Virus record (IMG/VR): IMGVR_UViG_3300046522_000240
Span: 1-26,971 of that record
From: a virus
Length of the DNA: 26,971 nt
Direction: 5' to 3' (one strand)
Shown piece by piece: positions 26,525-26,971 of this stretch. Position numbers and translations under genes: made by a program. Every line of letters begins with the position of its first letter. Position 1 is the first letter of the stretch. Under the pieces are notes generated by a model, which was not told where the DNA came from, did not search any database, and saw only the letters and a list, made by a program, of their open reading frames with translations.

Positions 26525-26971
26525 AGGATCGGCTCTCCTGTTGTGTAGTTGAAATCGGTGTTGCGGAGGATGCGGGCCACGCGGGCCTGCACCAGGGCGT
26601 CATCCTCGTTCAGCCCGGCTGCGGCGTAGTGGGACAGGACGATGCTCCACAGGGGCATGTCTGGGCGGGGATCGTTGACCCACTCGACCACCTCCTGACC
26701 CTTCCGGGGGCCACGGGAGATAGTCTTCGTGTGCCAGTCGGTGTAGAGCCGCCCCTTAACGATCTCCTCGGCCTTCTGCACTCCGATCCCAGGGCATCCC
26801 GAGTAGCCATCCGTGGCGTCACCCGAGAGGGTCTGCCGCATGTGCCACTCGTCGGCTTCCTGCGGCGTCACCTCGAAGATCCCCTGCTCGGGCTTGCCCT
26901 GGTTGAAGTGGAAGCCGGGGATGGTCTTCATGTCCTTGTCGAGGGACACGCAGATCTTCTCCCCCTTGATG
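26512..26971 (-). CDS. 5'-3' exonuclease (T7 gp6-like), C-terminal part
   Basis: The open frame continues past the right edge of the window: codons for IKGEKICVSLDKDMKTIPGF precede any ATG, so the gene is cut by the window and only about 153 residues are visible. VSLDKDMKTIPG is a conserved strand-turn of gp6-type exonucleases, and SGDATDGYSGCPGIGVQKAE is the helix-hairpin-helix (H3TH) motif of the FEN/5'-3' exonuclease family, with two catalytic-type aspartates around GDATDG. T7 gp6 degrades host DNA for nucleotides and removes RNA primers. It acts in the cytoplasm during replication. It is followed by an overlapping DUF3310 gene. Confidence 0.9.
   Translation of the reverse strand, partial: IKGEKICVSLDKDMKTIPGFHFNQGKPEQGIFEVTPQEADEWHMRQTLSGDATDGYSGCPGIGVQKAEEIVKGRLYTDWHTKTISRGPRKGQEVVEWVNDPRPDMPLWSIVLSHYAAAGLNEDDALVQARVARILRNTDFNYTTGEPILWQP

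Overview
The window is a segment of a GC-rich, T7-like podovirus genome (Autographiviridae-type architecture). Every gene I can support lies on the minus strand, so the phage reads from base 26971 down to base 1. The virion and packaging genes follow the T7 order: exonuclease, portal, scaffold, capsid, tail tubular A and B, three internal virion proteins, tail fibre or spike, small terminase and large terminase. An overlapping i-spanin/o-spanin pair implies a Gram-negative host with an outer membrane. I cannot name the host genus. No RNA polymerase or DNA polymerase gene lies in the window, but two nearly identical T3-type promoters imply that a single-subunit phage RNA polymerase is encoded outside it.

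Layout in transcription order. (1) 26971-25592: C-terminal part of a gp6-type 5'-3' exonuclease, a DUF3310-type protein, a T3-like promoter inside an inverted repeat, a 57-aa gene starting with TTG, and a small gp7.3-like protein. (2) 25592-22927: portal, a small unknown protein, scaffold. (3) 22927-22168: a lysis-like cassette (small membrane protein, 32-aa basic ORF, i-spanin, o-spanin) placed between scaffold and capsid, where T7 has none. (4) 22167-21685: about 480 bases without a convincing gene, rich in hairpins and holding a tRNA-like cloverleaf. (5) 21684-8022: capsid, a strong terminator, tail tubular A and B, a gp13-like GNAT protein, gp14-like and gp15-like proteins, a gp16-like protein with an N-terminal lysozyme-type domain, a terminator, and a tail fibre/spike with a beta-helix and an S74 chaperone domain. 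(6) 7968-5050: a coiled-coil membrane protein, small terminase, an unknown 171-aa protein, large terminase. (7) 5049-3807: about 1.2 kb without a convincing gene, holding the second promoter, a cluster of 9-base repeats and several hairpins. This is where the genome ends or terminal repeat would be expected, so the window appears to cross the end junction of a circularly assembled or concatemeric genome. (8) 3806-1: at least 14 small, mostly unrecognised genes in tight ATGA/TGATG overlaps, which look like the early region. One of them is a cysteine-rich 226-aa protein.

Besides the genes there are regulatory patterns: two promoters each enclosed in an inverted repeat with a 26-base loop; a dispersed family of related hairpins (GGTTCCCCT ... 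CACCT(A)GGRGGC), one member of which is the post-capsid terminator and another of which supplies a ribosome binding site; and several copies of the dyad GTCAAG-N4-CTTGAC. All assignments come from reading the sequence; no database search was run.
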